Origin: Clostridiales bacterium
Lineage (GTDB): Bacteria > Bacillota > Clostridia > Lachnospirales > Lachnospiraceae
DNA length: 64,000 nucleotides
Assembly: GCA_020859985.1 (NCBI GenBank)
Contig: JAJBVD010000042.1
Location: forward strand, 62,001 to 126,000
Direction: 5' to 3'
Part shown: positions 1 through 7,899 of the stretch, one piece after another
How positions within the stretch are numbered: position 1 is the stretch's first letter
Layout: each line of letters opens with the position of its first letter
The notes under the pieces: model-generated
Told to the model about the DNA's origin: nothing
The model's input: only the letters and a program-made list of their open reading frames with translations
Database searches by the model: none
Position numbers and translations under genes: made by a program

Positions 1-614
1 CCAGCATCCTGCTCCTGCGGCTCCGCAAACGTCCACGCCACCGATCGGTTATTTACGCAGGTCTCGTTCACGACCGGAAGCGGCATGCTCTTTTCGGTCA
101 TTTCAAACAGCTCGTCTCCCATGCGCGCACCGAGCACCGCCAGATGCGGCTCCTGCGTGCGTTCTTTCGGCTGAAACGCTTTGCAAAATGCTTCATAATC
201 GAATTCGCGGCCCTTGTACTCGCCATATTTCTGCGCCAGATCTTTCAGCTGCGCCGCGACTCGCTCACGGCTGCAGATGGTATCGGCGCGGGCTGCGTCG
301 CCGGTATCTGCCGAAACCGGCGACATAGTATGCAGCATATCGAGCATATAGAGGAAGTCCAGCTGACCGCTGTCCTCCAACAGATCATAGACACTGCGGA
401 TGGTGTCGCAGCAGTTGACCAGCACAAGCTCCTTTACCTGTCCGGCAAGCACCGCTTCCAACACCGATTTCCCAAAGCCGCAAATATTCGGGTGCGCGAT
501 CTCATCCGCATAGTCAAAGCCCTCCGGCATTGTATTCAGATTTTCACATTCGCCGCCGAACGCTGTCAGCAGCTCCAGCGGCGTATATTTACAGACATAA
601 TACGTTTTTTTCAA
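1..614 (-). CDS. 2-hydroxyacyl-CoA dehydratase family protein, second subunit (partial)
   Basis: Reading starts at a TTG (614-612) preceded by GGGGA at 7 nt spacing. The frame is open to the window edge, so about 204 N-terminal residues are visible and the C-terminus is missing. The protein resembles the D-component (HgdB/BcrC) fold: an early NICGFGKSVLEA segment, then LVLVNCCDTIRSVYDLL, the part that usually holds cluster-binding cysteines. Known members use a [4Fe-4S] cluster, fed electrons by an ATP-dependent activase, to dehydrate 2-hydroxyacyl-CoAs or to reduce other difficult substrates. It lies 199 nt downstream of a related gene (814-2148) and is probably its operon partner. An activase gene may lie beyond the left edge. 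The substrate cannot be inferred; a double-cubane cluster protein is an alternative. Confidence 0.72.
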   Translation of the reverse strand, partial: MKKTYYVCKYTPLELLTAFGGECENLNTMPEGFDYADEIAHPNICGFGKSVLEAVLAGQVKELVLVNCCDTIRSVYDLLEDSGQLDFLYMLDMLHTMSPVSADTGDAARADTICSRERVAAQLKDLAQKYGEYKGREFDYEAFCKAFQPKERTQEPHLAVLGARMGDELFEMTEKSMPLPVVNETCVNNRSVAWTFAEPQEQDA

Positions 615-640
615 GTTCGTTTCCCCACATGTTATATACG

Positions 641-684
641 TTCATACGTGCCTCGCAGCAAGTGCAAGGTACTGTCCTAAACAG
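641..684. repeat. Partial copy of the composite repeat (right-end hairpin)
   Basis: Resembles 55882-55922: TTCATACGTG, then a hairpin with loop GCAAG (648-672), then ACTGTCCTAAACAG. The stem differs from the 55.9 kb copy by changes that include a compensated T-A to C-G pair, as expected for a conserved hairpin. The same right-end segment recurs without the left arm at about 4458-4487. Confidence 0.65.
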
Positions 685-709
685 ATATATTCTTTCTTCG
701 TAATTGTTC

Positions 710-736
710 GTAACTGTTCAGTATCTTCACAGTTAT
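710..736. repeat. 27-nt palindromic repeat, copy 1
   Basis: Arms GTAACTGT and ACAGTTAT around an 11-nt centre. It lies between the two dehydratase-like genes, 25 nt after a partial copy of the larger composite element (641-684). Confidence 0.85.
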
Positions 737-813
737 CAGACCTTCTAATGTCTGTATGCCTGTTCAGACATCTCTGTATACATGACCCTTCTGATTTTGG
801 CTTTGCCGCGTTT

Positions 814-2148
814 TCACACTTTAAACGCCTCAGCGCCGCCAGCATTCAGCATCTCCAGAAAAGCCCCCAGCCGCGTTGACGTCTGTCCCTCACCGCCGTG
901 GCTCCGGTCACAGCCGTCCCCATCCAGAATCAGAGTAGGAATACCGGCTGCTTCAAACCGTTTCTTTGCAAGCTGCGAGCCGCCGAGCGTATGCTTGCAG
1001 CCCCAGTGGTTAAACCAGACGACGCCGTCCGCTTTCGTCTCTTTTGCGTGGCGGATGCCCGCTTCGATCCGGCGGCTGATACTGCCGTTCAATGCATTAT
1101 AAAGCAGCCGCATCGCCATATCCTCATACGGATCATCCGAATGCGCCTCCAGATTCGCGACCTGTGCCAGCTCACAGCCGACAATCTGCGCATTTTCATT
1201 CAGCCGAAACACATTCTTTACCGCATCTGACCAGAACGGGATGATGTGCATCCAGTAAATGCGCTTTCCCCGGGCCGGACCGGCCTTTTCCAGATCAGCC
1301 AGCAGTTTTTCTGTATAGGCCTCTTCCTCTTTTGTCCCCAGCAAAATATTGTTGGTCATGCCGCAGTACAGCGGCGACACCAGATCCGCCGGGATATATT
1401 TATCCACCCGTTCTTTCTGAAAACGGTCATAATTTGCAAGCGTCCGTCTGCTCCGTGCCAGGCGTTCCCGCAGGCTGTCCTCGTTAATTTTTTTACCGGT
1501 ATGTTTCTCCAGAAAAGCCGCCAGTTCACGCAGCTGCTCCGCCACGTAAGCTACGTTCGCGTCATCCGGCGACAACAACCCGTCATCTTTCGTAATTGGC
1601 ATTTTCGTCCGGCACGCGGGTATATCGATTGCAAAACATGGCACTCCGTACAGTTCCGCCAGCTCGCGGAACGTCAGCAGGTTCGCATCGCATGCAAGCG
1701 TCGTGTAGACAATACAGCGCGGTGCTGGCAAAAGTCCCTTTTTTGCTGCTCCGATAAACGTCTTATGATAGCTGCACAGCGTCTCCGAAATGCCGCAGTC
1801 CTCAGCAGTCTGCAGAAACGCCCGCTCCGCTTTTGAAGCGGACAGATAACAGGAAAAGCTCTCCACATTGTACGGAGACAGTCCCACCTCCTGCATCAGC
1901 TCACAGGGCGTAAACACGCTGACCAAAACACTCTGATCCGGGTTTTTCAGCGGCCGCAGCATCGTATCCATCATCAGCCGCGCCAGATACCGGTCTGCCG
2001 GAAGCAGCTCTTTATCCGGCGTAAACCGGAACTTCAGATTCTGAGCCTGCCAGCCTGTCTTTAAAAGAACCCGCGCTTTCGCCGGGTCGGTATCACTCAA
2101 TTTTTCCACATAGTGGCCAAATGTCTCTATAACCTGCAAATCTTTCAT
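814..2148 (-). CDS. 2-hydroxyacyl-CoA dehydratase family protein, first subunit
   Basis: A 444-residue cytoplasmic protein. The C-terminal half has the family signature: a WGCKHTLGGSQ segment, then ILDGDGCDRSH and a GQTSTRLGAFLEML tail, typical of HgdB-like iron-sulfur subunits. Cysteines spread through the chain (VFTPCELM, TLACDANL, HWGCKH, DGCDRS) could ligate a cluster. I place the start at the ATG at 2148, although its SD-like GGAAGG directly abuts the codon. The frame continues upstream to 2214, but those codons simply read through a 27-nt palindromic repeat and have no ribosome binding site. The downstream gene is a related subunit, so the pair probably forms the heterodimer of a dehydratase or reductase. 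Substrate unknown. Confidence 0.78.
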   Translation of the reverse strand: MKDLQVIETFGHYVEKLSDTDPAKARVLLKTGWQAQNLKFRFTPDKELLPADRYLARLMMDTMLRPLKNPDQSVLVSVFTPCELMQEVGLSPYNVESFSCYLSASKAERAFLQTAEDCGISETLCSYHKTFIGAAKKGLLPAPRCIVYTTLACDANLLTFRELAELYGVPCFAIDIPACRTKMPITKDDGLLSPDDANVAYVAEQLRELAAFLEKHTGKKINEDSLRERLARSRRTLANYDRFQKERVDKYIPADLVSPLYCGMTNNILLGTKEEEAYTEKLLADLEKAGPARGKRIYWMHIIPFWSDAVKNVFRLNENAQIVGCELAQVANLEAHSDDPYEDMAMRLLYNALNGSISRRIEAGIRHAKETKADGVVWFNHWGCKHTLGGSQLAKKRFEAAGIPTLILDGDGCDRSHGGEGQTSTRLGAFLEMLNAGGAEAFKV

Positions 2149-2168
2149 CCTTCCATTGCACTTTTTTC

Positions 2169-2195
2169 GTAACTGTTCAATACCTTCACAGTTAC
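2169..2195. repeat. 27-nt palindromic repeat, copy 2
   Basis: Perfect arms GTAACTGT and ACAGTTAC. It lies 21 nt upstream of the ATG of the dehydratase-like gene, so it would form a hairpin in the 5' leader. Confidence 0.9.
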
Positions 2196-2215
2196 GAGCA
2201 CAAACACTGCGCATT

Positions 2216-2706
2216 ATACGATAATTTACAGAAATTGTAAAGGCTGGCGGAAGGCGCAGTCAGAGATATAACGGACTATCAGTCAGAAATATTATCTACG
2301 GATCAGGTCAGAACAAACACAGTAATAAAGAACCGACTAAATATATCTGCGCTTTTTTCAATCAATATATTATATATTTTATTATTTTTTATGTTGACAT
2401 TCGCATTTTGAGATGATATATTGTAGTCATATAAGACTTTGGTGGGCGTTTTTACGCAATCGCATTTCCTGAATATCAGAATTCCTGCGGCCGCTCAAAA
2501 GACATTTTGGACGACAGCAGTCTCTTTCATTCTCAATAATCTTTCCATCAAAGCATTCCAACCTGATGCAGCCTTAGCATTTACCTCATTCTACAAAAGA
2601 AAAATAAATCGCCTTATCCGTTTGCTATTCAGATAAAAGTAACTCATTAATTTTCAAAAACCAATTGTAATTTAGCACGATTTATTGTAGAATGGAGACA
2701 GAATAA
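2216..2706. other. Intergenic region, no convincing gene
   Basis: An AT-rich 490-nt stretch between divergent genes. It holds a strong promoter (2394-2422) facing right. A 65-codon open frame at 2439-2636 has no ribosome binding site and no recognisable features, so I do not call it. Confidence 0.6.
2394..2422 (+). promoter_or_regulatory. Sigma-A type promoter upstream of the Rpn gene
   Basis: TTGACA at 2394-2399, a 17-nt spacer and TATATT at 2417-2422, embedded in AT-rich DNA. It points at the Rpn-like gene, whose start is about 285 nt downstream, so the transcript would have a long leader. Confidence 0.7.
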
Positions 2707-3693
2707 ATGACAGGAAGAAAGCGATCTGTCAGGAAAAAACACAGTTCCGGCAAAAATACAATCCGGGCGAAGCAACTCCCGCTATCCCATACAAATGATG
2801 ACAGTCCTGCTAACCAGATTGAAGATGGAGTGATGAAGACAATGATGGAATTCTTCGCGGAAGAAATGCTGCCGATATTTGGAATCACTCAGAAAGTAAA
2901 AGCGTTTGCTCCCACCGAAGAAATACATCTTGATCTCAAAAAGGGGTATCAGGATTTTAATCTCCTGATGGAGGACGGCAGCATAGCACATTTCGAATTC
3001 CAGTCCACAAACGGCGGAGTCAAAGATCTGCGCAGGTTCCGGGCCTATGAGGCCAACCTCAGCTATCTGCTGCAAAGACCTGTGACTACATACGTACTGT
3101 TTTCCGGAAAGATTAAGCATCCCATGACAGAGCTAAAGGAAGGACTCTATACCTACCGGGTGCAGGCTATTATCATGAGCGAGCGCAATGCGGATGAGCT
3201 TTTGGAGAGGCTGCGCGATAAAGTCAACAGGAAAGAACTACTTACCCGTGAAGATCTGGTCGTGCTGCCGCTGCTCCCGGTATATGGCGGAGAAAGCTCC
3301 CAGTTGGAACGGATTCAGAATGCTTTTGAGATTGTCTCGAAAGCAGAGCAGGTATCGCACGAAGATATCCAGAAAATAGAAGCCGCTATTTATGCTATGG
3401 CAACAAAGTTTCTCAATCACAACGAACTGGAAAGCATCAAAGGAGGGGTCAAAATGACATATCTCGGACAACTGCTGGTAGCTGACGGGCGTAAAGAAGG
3501 ACGTCTGGAAGGACGCCTGGAAGGGCGTAAAGAAGGGCGCCTGGAAGGACGCTTGGAAGGCCACAAAGAAGGACGCCTGGAGGAACAAAAATATACCGAG
3601 CGGGAACGGCTCCGCGCAGATAAAGCAGAAGCCGATGCCCGAAAGCTGGCCGCCGAATTAAAAGAGTTAAAGAAGCAATATGGATTAAACTAA
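2707..3693 (+). CDS. Rpn family recombination-promoting nuclease-like protein (PD-(D/E)XK)
   Basis: 328 residues. The N-terminal two thirds resemble Rpn/YhgA-type nucleases: a Lys/Arg-rich leader, a helical segment, then a nuclease core with an aspartate in GYQDFNLLMEDG followed by HFEFQS, the D...E-x-Q pattern of this PD-(D/E)XK group. Residues after about 250 form a separate cassette: MTYLGQLL, then a four-residue periodic run of GRKE, GRLE and GHKE units, then a charged coiled-coil tail ending KKQYGLN. Rpn proteins cut DNA; some were reported as toxic, anti-phage proteins inhibited by a short product translated from the 3' end of the same gene. A strong internal start lies at exactly the cassette boundary (3454). 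No transposon ends are visible, so 'transposase' is a family label only. Confidence 0.68.
   Translation: MTGRKRSVRKKHSSGKNTIRAKQLPLSHTNDDSPANQIEDGVMKTMMEFFAEEMLPIFGITQKVKAFAPTEEIHLDLKKGYQDFNLLMEDGSIAHFEFQSTNGGVKDLRRFRAYEANLSYLLQRPVTTYVLFSGKIKHPMTELKEGLYTYRVQAIIMSERNADELLERLRDKVNRKELLTREDLVVLPLLPVYGGESSQLERIQNAFEIVSKAEQVSHEDIQKIEAAIYAMATKFLNHNELESIKGGVKMTYLGQLLVADGRKEGRLEGRLEGRKEGRLEGRLEGHKEGRLEEQKYTERERLRADKAEADARKLAAELKELKKQYGLN
3441..3456 (+). promoter_or_regulatory. Internal ribosome binding site and start codon inside the Rpn gene
   Basis: AGGAGG at 3441-3446, a 7-nt spacer, then ATG at 3454-3456, in frame with the large gene. This is a better initiation signal than the one at the annotated start of the full-length protein, and it sits at the junction between nuclease core and C-terminal cassette. 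Confidence 0.7.
3454..3693 (+). CDS. Putative intragenic short product of the Rpn gene (RpnS-like)
   Basis: Initiation at the internal ATG would give a 79-residue protein consisting only of the MTYLG segment, the RLEG/RKEG repeats and the charged coiled-coil tail. In enterobacterial rpn genes a similar in-frame short product was reported to bind and silence the full-length nuclease. Here the evidence is the strong Shine-Dalgarno sequence and the precise match of its boundaries to the cassette duplicated at 3721-3936. Translation is inferred, not shown. Confidence 0.5.
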   Translation: MTYLGQLLVADGRKEGRLEGRLEGRKEGRLEGRLEGHKEGRLEEQKYTERERLRADKAEADARKLAAELKELKKQYGLN

Positions 3694-3720
3694 AGCCTGA
3701 AGATGAATCGAGGGATGAAC

Positions 3721-3936
3721 ATGACGTATCTTGGAAAGCTTCTGGTGGAAGAAGGGCGTATGGAAGGACGTTTGGAAGAACGCCTAGAAGGCCACAAAGA
3801 AGGACGCTTGGAAGGACGCCTGGAAGAACAAAAAATCACCGAGCGGGAACGGCTCCGCGCAGATAAAGCGGAAGCGAAAGTCCTTAAAATCGGTGCGGAA
3901 ATCCAGGAACTGAAAAAGAAATACGGGCTTGCGTAA
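3721..3936 (+). CDS. Free-standing copy of the Rpn C-terminal cassette
   Basis: 71 residues. It starts MTYLGKLLVEEGR, continues with RLEE, RLEG and HKEG units, then a TERERLRADKAEA segment identical to the upstream gene, and ends KKKYGLA. It is thus a diverged duplicate of the last 79 residues of the 2707-3693 protein with no nuclease domain. ATG 3721 follows GAGGGA (3710-3715), 27 nt after the stop of the large gene. The frame also has an upstream ATG at 3703 without a good SD. If the cassette is an inhibitor of the nuclease, this is a second, independently expressed copy. Alternatively it is the remnant of a second Rpn gene that lost its 5' part. Confidence 0.6.
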   Translation: MTYLGKLLVEEGRMEGRLEERLEGHKEGRLEGRLEEQKITERERLRADKAEAKVLKIGAEIQELKKKYGLA

Positions 3937-3941
3937 ACGAT

Positions 3942-4367
3942 TTATATCACGTAGGAATTCGCTTTCGCCATCTGCCATTCCAACAGATCCTCCAGCGTCA
4001 CGTGGTCTACAACATCATTGATCGCGCTGTTAAGGCGATCCCAGAGGATGGAAGTCGCGCTGTCTGCCTCGCCGTCTGAGCCATCCTCAGCATACTCCAC
4101 CGGACACAGACTGCCTTCCGTAAGACGCAGGATCATACCTGCAGTATAGTTTGCAGGGCGGTTCGCAAGCACGTAGCCGCCCTGAGGACCGCGAATACTG
4201 CGTACATAGCCGGCTTTATTCAGAATGGCTATGATCTGCTCCAGATATTTTTCGGAAATATTCTGCCTTCGGGCCGCATCCTTTAAGCGGATCGGCTCGC
4301 CTGAGTCATTGATCGCCAGATCGAGCATCAGGCGAAGCGCATATCTTCCTTTTGTTGAAATCCTCAT
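3942..4367 (-). CDS. Rrf2 family transcriptional regulator (CymR-like)
   Basis: 141 residues with the Rrf2 winged helix at the N-terminus (MRISTKGRYALRLMLDLA, then ISEKYLEQII and IRGPQGGY wing). IscR-type members bind an iron-sulfur cluster through three cysteines near residues 90-105; this protein has a single cysteine in that area (about residue 88, LCPVEYAEDG). That fits CymR-like proteins that sense cysteine synthase or O-acetylserine status. cysK lies immediately upstream in the same orientation, 128 nt away, supporting a role in cysteine metabolism. Whether it represses cysK directly is inference. Confidence 0.85.
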   Translation of the reverse strand: MRISTKGRYALRLMLDLAINDSGEPIRLKDAARRQNISEKYLEQIIAILNKAGYVRSIRGPQGGYVLANRPANYTAGMILRLTEGSLCPVEYAEDGSDGEADSATSILWDRLNSAINDVVDHVTLEDLLEWQMAKANSYVI

Positions 4368-4457
4368 TTTCCTCTGTCTCCTTTTGCAATCTGCTGTCGT
4401 TCCGGCGCCTCAACTACGATTCAAAAAATAATATACGTTATCAAACTTGCTTCTCTA

Positions 4458-4487
4458 CAGATGCGAAGTACTGTCATGAATAGTTAC
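4458..4487. repeat. Right-end fragment of the composite repeat
   Basis: GATGCGAAGTACTG followed by TCATGAATAGTTAC, closely matching the last 30 nt of the composite element at 55754-55927. The left portion is absent. It lies between cysK and the Rrf2 gene. Confidence 0.6.
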
Positions 4488-4495
4488 AAAAATGC

Positions 4496-5431
4496 TTACT
4501 TTCCTGCGTAAAGCGGCGTTGAGTAATAACGGTCTCCGCTGTCCGGCAGCAGCACAACGATAGTCTTACCCTGATTCTCCGAGCGTTTTGCCAGCTGTAC
4601 CGCCGCCTGCAGTGCCGCTCCGGAGGAAATACCGGTCAGGATGCCTTCCGCCTTTCCAAGCGCTTTCGCCATCTCGAACGCGTCTTCATTTTCAATCGGA
4701 AGAACTTCGTCATAAATCTCTGTATTCAATGTTCCCGGGACAAACCCTGCTCCGATTCCCTGAATCTTATGCGCACCGGGGCGGCCTCCGGAAAGTACCG
4801 GGGATGTCGCAGGCTCCACTGCTACGATCTGTACTTCCGGCTTCTGGGACTTCAGATATTCCCCGACCCCGGAAAGCGTGCCGCCGGTACCGACACCCGC
4901 TACGAAAATATCAACCTCACCATCCGTGTCACGCCAGATCTCCGGGCCGGTCGAACGCAGATGCTCTGCCGGGTTCGCCGGATTTTCAAACTGCTCCGGG
5001 ATAAAACTGCCCTCAATCTCCTCCGCGAGCTGCGCAGCTTTCTCAATCGCACCCTTCATCCCTTTCAAACCGTCTGTCAGCACCACCTCGGCGCCATATG
5101 CCTTCAGGATATTCCGGCGCTCCACGCTCATTGTCTCCGGCATGGTAAGGATCACCCGATATCCTTTTGACGCAGCGATCGCTGCCAGACCAATTCCGGT
5201 ATTGCCGGACGTCGGCTCAATGATCGTACTTCCTGCTCGAAGCAGCCCCTTCTGCTCCGCATCCTCGATCATGGATTTTGCGATCCGGTCTTTCACGCTG
5301 CCCGCCGGATTCAGATATTCCAGCTTCGCCAGCAACGTGACATTCAGTTCCTTTTCCTTCGCAAAACGCTTCAGGTTCAAAAGCGGCGTACCGCCGATCA
5401 AATCCGTAATGCTGTCAAAAATTCTGCTCAT
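4496..5431 (-). CDS. cysK: Cysteine synthase A (O-acetylserine sulfhydrylase)
   Basis: 311 residues. This PLP enzyme makes cysteine from O-acetylserine and sulfide in the cytoplasm. The N-terminal GGTPLLNL and the NPAGSVKDR motif with the PLP-binding lysine are intact, as are the [10 protein letters not shown] substrate loop and the [10 protein letters not shown] phosphate-binding loop. I chose ATG 5431, which follows GGGG at about 8 nt; a GTG at 5446 is in frame but lacks its own SD. The adjacent Rrf2 gene (3942-4367) is a likely regulator. Length is normal for CysK/CysM. Confidence 0.95.
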   Translation of the reverse strand: MSRIFDSITDLIGGTPLLNLKRFAKEKELNVTLLAKLEYLNPAGSVKDRIAKSMIEDAEQKGLLRAGSTIIEPTSGNTGIGLAAIAASKGYRVILTMPETMSVERRNILKAYGAEVVLTDGLKGMKGAIEKAAQLAEEIEGSFIPEQFENPANPAEHLRSTGPEIWRDTDGEVDIFVAGVGTGGTLSGVGEYLKSQKPEVQIVAVEPATSPVLSGGRPGAHKIQGIGAGFVPGTLNTEIYDEVLPIENEDAFEMAKALGKAEGILTGISSGAALQAAVQLAKRSENQGKTIVVLLPDSGDRYYSTPLYAGK

Positions 5432-5587
5432 TTTTTCTTTCCCCACTTATTCACTAGGATAACAAGTCTATTATTAGGGTAACTCGCGAACCTATATTTG
5501 TCAACCTCTTTTTGTTCGCAAATCTTAACCCGGATTCCGATTCGGGTCTGCCAAGACAATTCCCTTTGCACGAAGTTTCCTATATCT

Positions 5588-5611
5588 AAAAACCCGGGTC
5601 CAGGACCCGGG
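5588..5611 (-). terminator. Rho-independent terminator of the MacAB-like operon
   Basis: Arms CCCGGGT (5593-5599) and ACCCGGG (5605-5611) with a 5-nt loop, followed on the minus strand by five T (5592-5588). It lies about 130 nt downstream of the last operon gene (5739-6410). Confidence 0.8.
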
Positions 5612-5649
5612 CAGCTTTCTGCTCAATACGCATTTAGTGACTCCCATTC

Positions 5650-5676
5650 GTAACTGTTCCGTCCCTTCACTGTTAC
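5650..5676. repeat. 27-nt palindromic repeat, copy 3
   Basis: GTAACTGT ... ACTGTTAC, with one mismatched pair in the arm. It is followed directly by a degenerate copy of the middle hairpin of the composite element (ATCCCGCAC TTTGTGCGAGAT, about 5683-5704). It lies downstream of the ABC ATPase gene. Confidence 0.8.
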
Positions 5677-5738
5677 GAAGCTTATCCCGCACTTTGTGCG
5701 AGATGCCGCCTCAGCGATGGGGAAAAACCCAATTAAAA

Positions 5739-6410
5739 TTACTCATGGAGCTCGCCGTCAATGATCCGCACGATACGCTTCGCGTTCTCTGCAACGCCAA
5801 GGTCATGTGTAATCATTACAATGGTGTTTCCCATCTCGTTCAGGCGCCGGAAAAGCTTCAGTACTTCTTTTCCGCTTCCCTGATCAAGAGCTCCCGTCGG
5901 CTCGTCAGCCAGAAGAATCGCCGGCTCCCCGACCAGTGCGCGCGCGATCGCCACACGCTGCTGCTGCCCGCCGGAAAGCTCGCGCGGCTTATGGTGCACA
6001 CGATCCTGAAGTCCCAGCATATTGATGATATCCTCGCTCTCTTCCTCCGCTTCGTCCAGCGTCATACCGCGCATCAGAAGCGGCATCACGATATTCTGTA
6101 CGACGTTGTAGGTTGGGATCAGATGGTATTTCTGAAAAATAAAGCCGATCTTTTCATTCCGGATCTGCGTCAACTGCCGTTCCTTCGCGTTGTGCACCTC
6201 AATCCCATCGAGAATGTATGTGCCGCCGTCTGCATGATCCATACAGCCGATAATATTCATCAGCGTACTTTTTCCAGAACCGGACGGCCCCAGAATTGCC
6301 AGAAATTCCCCTTCCTCCACATCCAGTGAAACTGATTTCAATGCATGGAGCTGTGAATTACCGATCTGGTAAAATTTATCGATGTCGCGCATTTCTATGA
6401 TATGACCCAT
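5739..6410 (-). CDS. ABC transporter ATP-binding protein (MacB/LolD type)
   Basis: 223 residues. Walker [10 protein letters not shown] at 41-49, Q-loop glutamine near 93, signature LSGGQQQR at 145-152, Walker B ILLADE at 165-170 and a switch histidine in MITHD. The MNIIGCMD segment after Walker A and the [13 protein letters not shown]-like region are typical of the MacB/LolD/FtsE-like group that works with FtsX-type permeases. It is the last gene of a five-gene operon encoding two adaptors, the permease and a lipoprotein. It would energise the permease at 7900-9678 for extrusion or mechanotransmission at the cell surface. The cargo (peptide, drug or lipoprotein) is unknown. Confidence 0.92.
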   Translation of the reverse strand: MGHIIEMRDIDKFYQIGNSQLHALKSVSLDVEEGEFLAILGPSGSGKSTLMNIIGCMDHADGGTYILDGIEVHNAKERQLTQIRNEKIGFIFQKYHLIPTYNVVQNIVMPLLMRGMTLDEAEEESEDIINMLGLQDRVHHKPRELSGGQQQRVAIARALVGEPAILLADEPTGALDQGSGKEVLKLFRRLNEMGNTIVMITHDLGVAENAKRIVRIIDGELHE

Positions 6411-6448
6411 ATGTTCCGCCTCGCTGTCGTTCTATCCCGCTATTCTTC

Positions 6449-6475
6449 GTAACCGTTCAGTACCTTCATGGTTAC
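6449..6475. repeat. 27-nt palindromic repeat, copy 4 (compensated stem)
   Basis: Arms GTAACCGT and ATGGTTAC. Relative to the consensus, T to C in the left arm is matched by A to G in the right arm, so the stem is kept with one G-T wobble. It lies between the lipoprotein and ATPase genes. Confidence 0.88.
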
Positions 6476-6552
6476 TTTCCGATACCGCCATTCTGTACAA
6501 TAATCCTGTTCCCGCCCTGTTGCTGCAGAAGGTTGGCATTGGTTTCAAACCA

Positions 6553-7758
6553 TTACTCTGTACTCACGATCCAGATCTTCGTGATTACTTCATTTCCATC
6601 CGCATCTGTCTCAAAAAGTACCTCAAGCTCATCGCCCGCCTCCAGGATGGAGAAGTTTTTTTCTTTTCCGGTGGAAGTGTAGACCGTCACGCCAACCTGG
6701 AGATACACCGTCGTCGTCTCTTGCGTCGATTCGCCAACGAGTTCGGAAAGATCGGTATCGCCGCTCATAACATCCGCGATGTCGCTCAGATCCACATCAC
6801 CGCTCGAAAATGCCTCCGCCATATCGCTCAAATCCACATCACCGCCTGAAAATGCTTCCGCTATACTGTCCACGTCAATATCGCTGTCGGCAAACGCTTC
6901 CGCCATATCGCTTACGTCAATATCGCTCACATCAATATCACTCATATCCATGCCGCCCATCTGGCCGCCGCCGCGCATACCGCCGCGTCCAGATGAATCA
7001 TCTGTGCTGCTGTCCGCAGATTCTTCTGAACTATCTTCCGATTCTGTAGAAGTCTCTGCCTCTGTCTCTTCTTCGGCTTCTGCATTTGCAGCATTATCCG
7101 TAGTTTCCTCAGAGCTGATCACAGCCTCTTCGCCATCATTCTTTCCATCGGATTCACTCATACCAGACATATTTTCAGAGTCAGAATCTCCCATATCCGG
7201 CATATTTTCAGAATCAAAATCCCCCATATCCGGCGCGTTTTCGGAATCAAAATCTCCCATGTCAGGCATATTCCCGGAACCAAAATTCCCTTCCTGCGGC
7301 ATACCGGAGGTCGCCTCAGAATCGTCTGTCTCCGATTCGATTTCCGTTTCATCGTCCTCACCGGAAACAGTCTCCTTCCCGCTTTCCGTCTCGGTTTCGA
7401 TTTCCGCATTCGCCTCAGTCTCAGAGCCTGACTCTTCCTTTGCTTCCGTTCCGGTCTCAGTTTCACTTTCCGTTCCGGCTTCGGACTCAGCCTCCGTCTC
7501 CGCTCCCTCCTCGGTTTCCTCGATATATGTCAGTTCATTGCCCGTGATCGAGACGACCTGAATAGTTGCTTTCCGCTGCCCCTCGGCCAATTCTGTTTCC
7601 GTCTCTTCACTCGAAAAACCCAGTTTTTCACTAACGGTTCCCACAGCGCCGCTGACCGCACTCTGCGCGGAACCGGCCACTTCGCTTACACTCTCACAGC
7701 CGGTCAGTGAAATTGTCATCACCGCTGCCAGCAGCAGGCTCAAAGATCTTCTTTTCAT
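6553..7758 (-). CDS. Acidic low-complexity lipoprotein of the MacAB-like operon
   Basis: 401 residues from the ATG at 7758; in-frame codons further upstream read through a palindromic repeat. A basic n-region, hydrophobic core and LTGC lipobox mark it as a membrane-anchored lipoprotein. A short beta-type N-terminal segment (KATIQVVSITGNELTYIE) and a C-terminal segment (YLQVGVTVYTSTG ... LEVLFETDADGNEVITKIWI) look like two halves of one domain. Between them lie about 300 residues rich in Glu, Asp, Ser and Thr. These include MGDFDSEN repeats and a run of DxSDMAEAF-like units also found inside the permease next door. It probably acts at the outer face of the membrane with the transporter. No assigned function. 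Confidence 0.75.
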   Translation of the reverse strand: MKRRSLSLLLAAVMTISLTGCESVSEVAGSAQSAVSGAVGTVSEKLGFSSEETETELAEGQRKATIQVVSITGNELTYIEETEEGAETEAESEAGTESETETGTEAKEESGSETEANAEIETETESGKETVSGEDDETEIESETDDSEATSGMPQEGNFGSGNMPDMGDFDSENAPDMGDFDSENMPDMGDSDSENMSGMSESDGKNDGEEAVISSEETTDNAANAEAEEETEAETSTESEDSSEESADSSTDDSSGRGGMRGGGQMGGMDMSDIDVSDIDVSDMAEAFADSDIDVDSIAEAFSGGDVDLSDMAEAFSSGDVDLSDIADVMSGDTDLSELVGESTQETTTVYLQVGVTVYTSTGKEKNFSILEAGDELEVLFETDADGNEVITKIWIVSTE

Positions 7759-7811
7759 AGTTTTCCTCTTTTCTCCGCTTTTCTGACGCGGCCGAGTTAT
7801 GAACCATATTT

Positions 7812-7838
7812 GTAACTGTGAAGGTACTAAACAGTTAC
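7812..7838. repeat. 27-nt palindromic repeat, copy 5 (opposite orientation)
   Basis: Perfect arms with centre GAAGGTACTAA, the reverse orientation of copies 1-4. It lies between the permease and lipoprotein genes. Confidence 0.9.
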
Positions 7839-7899
7839 CCATATTTTAGAAAAACATTCTGTCACCATTCTGCCCTTAACTCAGATCCGCCACACGCAC

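Noticed and set aside
2149-2214. Longer N-terminus of the dehydratase-like protein
   Set aside because: The extra codons read through a 27-nt repeat and lack an SD; similar false extensions precede pyrG, the lipoprotein and the large adaptor.
2439-2636. A 65-codon open frame after the 2394 promoter
   Set aside because: No ribosome binding site, no protein-like composition or family resemblance; more likely leader sequence of the Rpn gene.
6779-7561. A 260-codon Ser/Pro-rich frame opposite the lipoprotein gene
   Set aside because: Same mirror effect of the low-complexity coding sequence; no SD and no domain.
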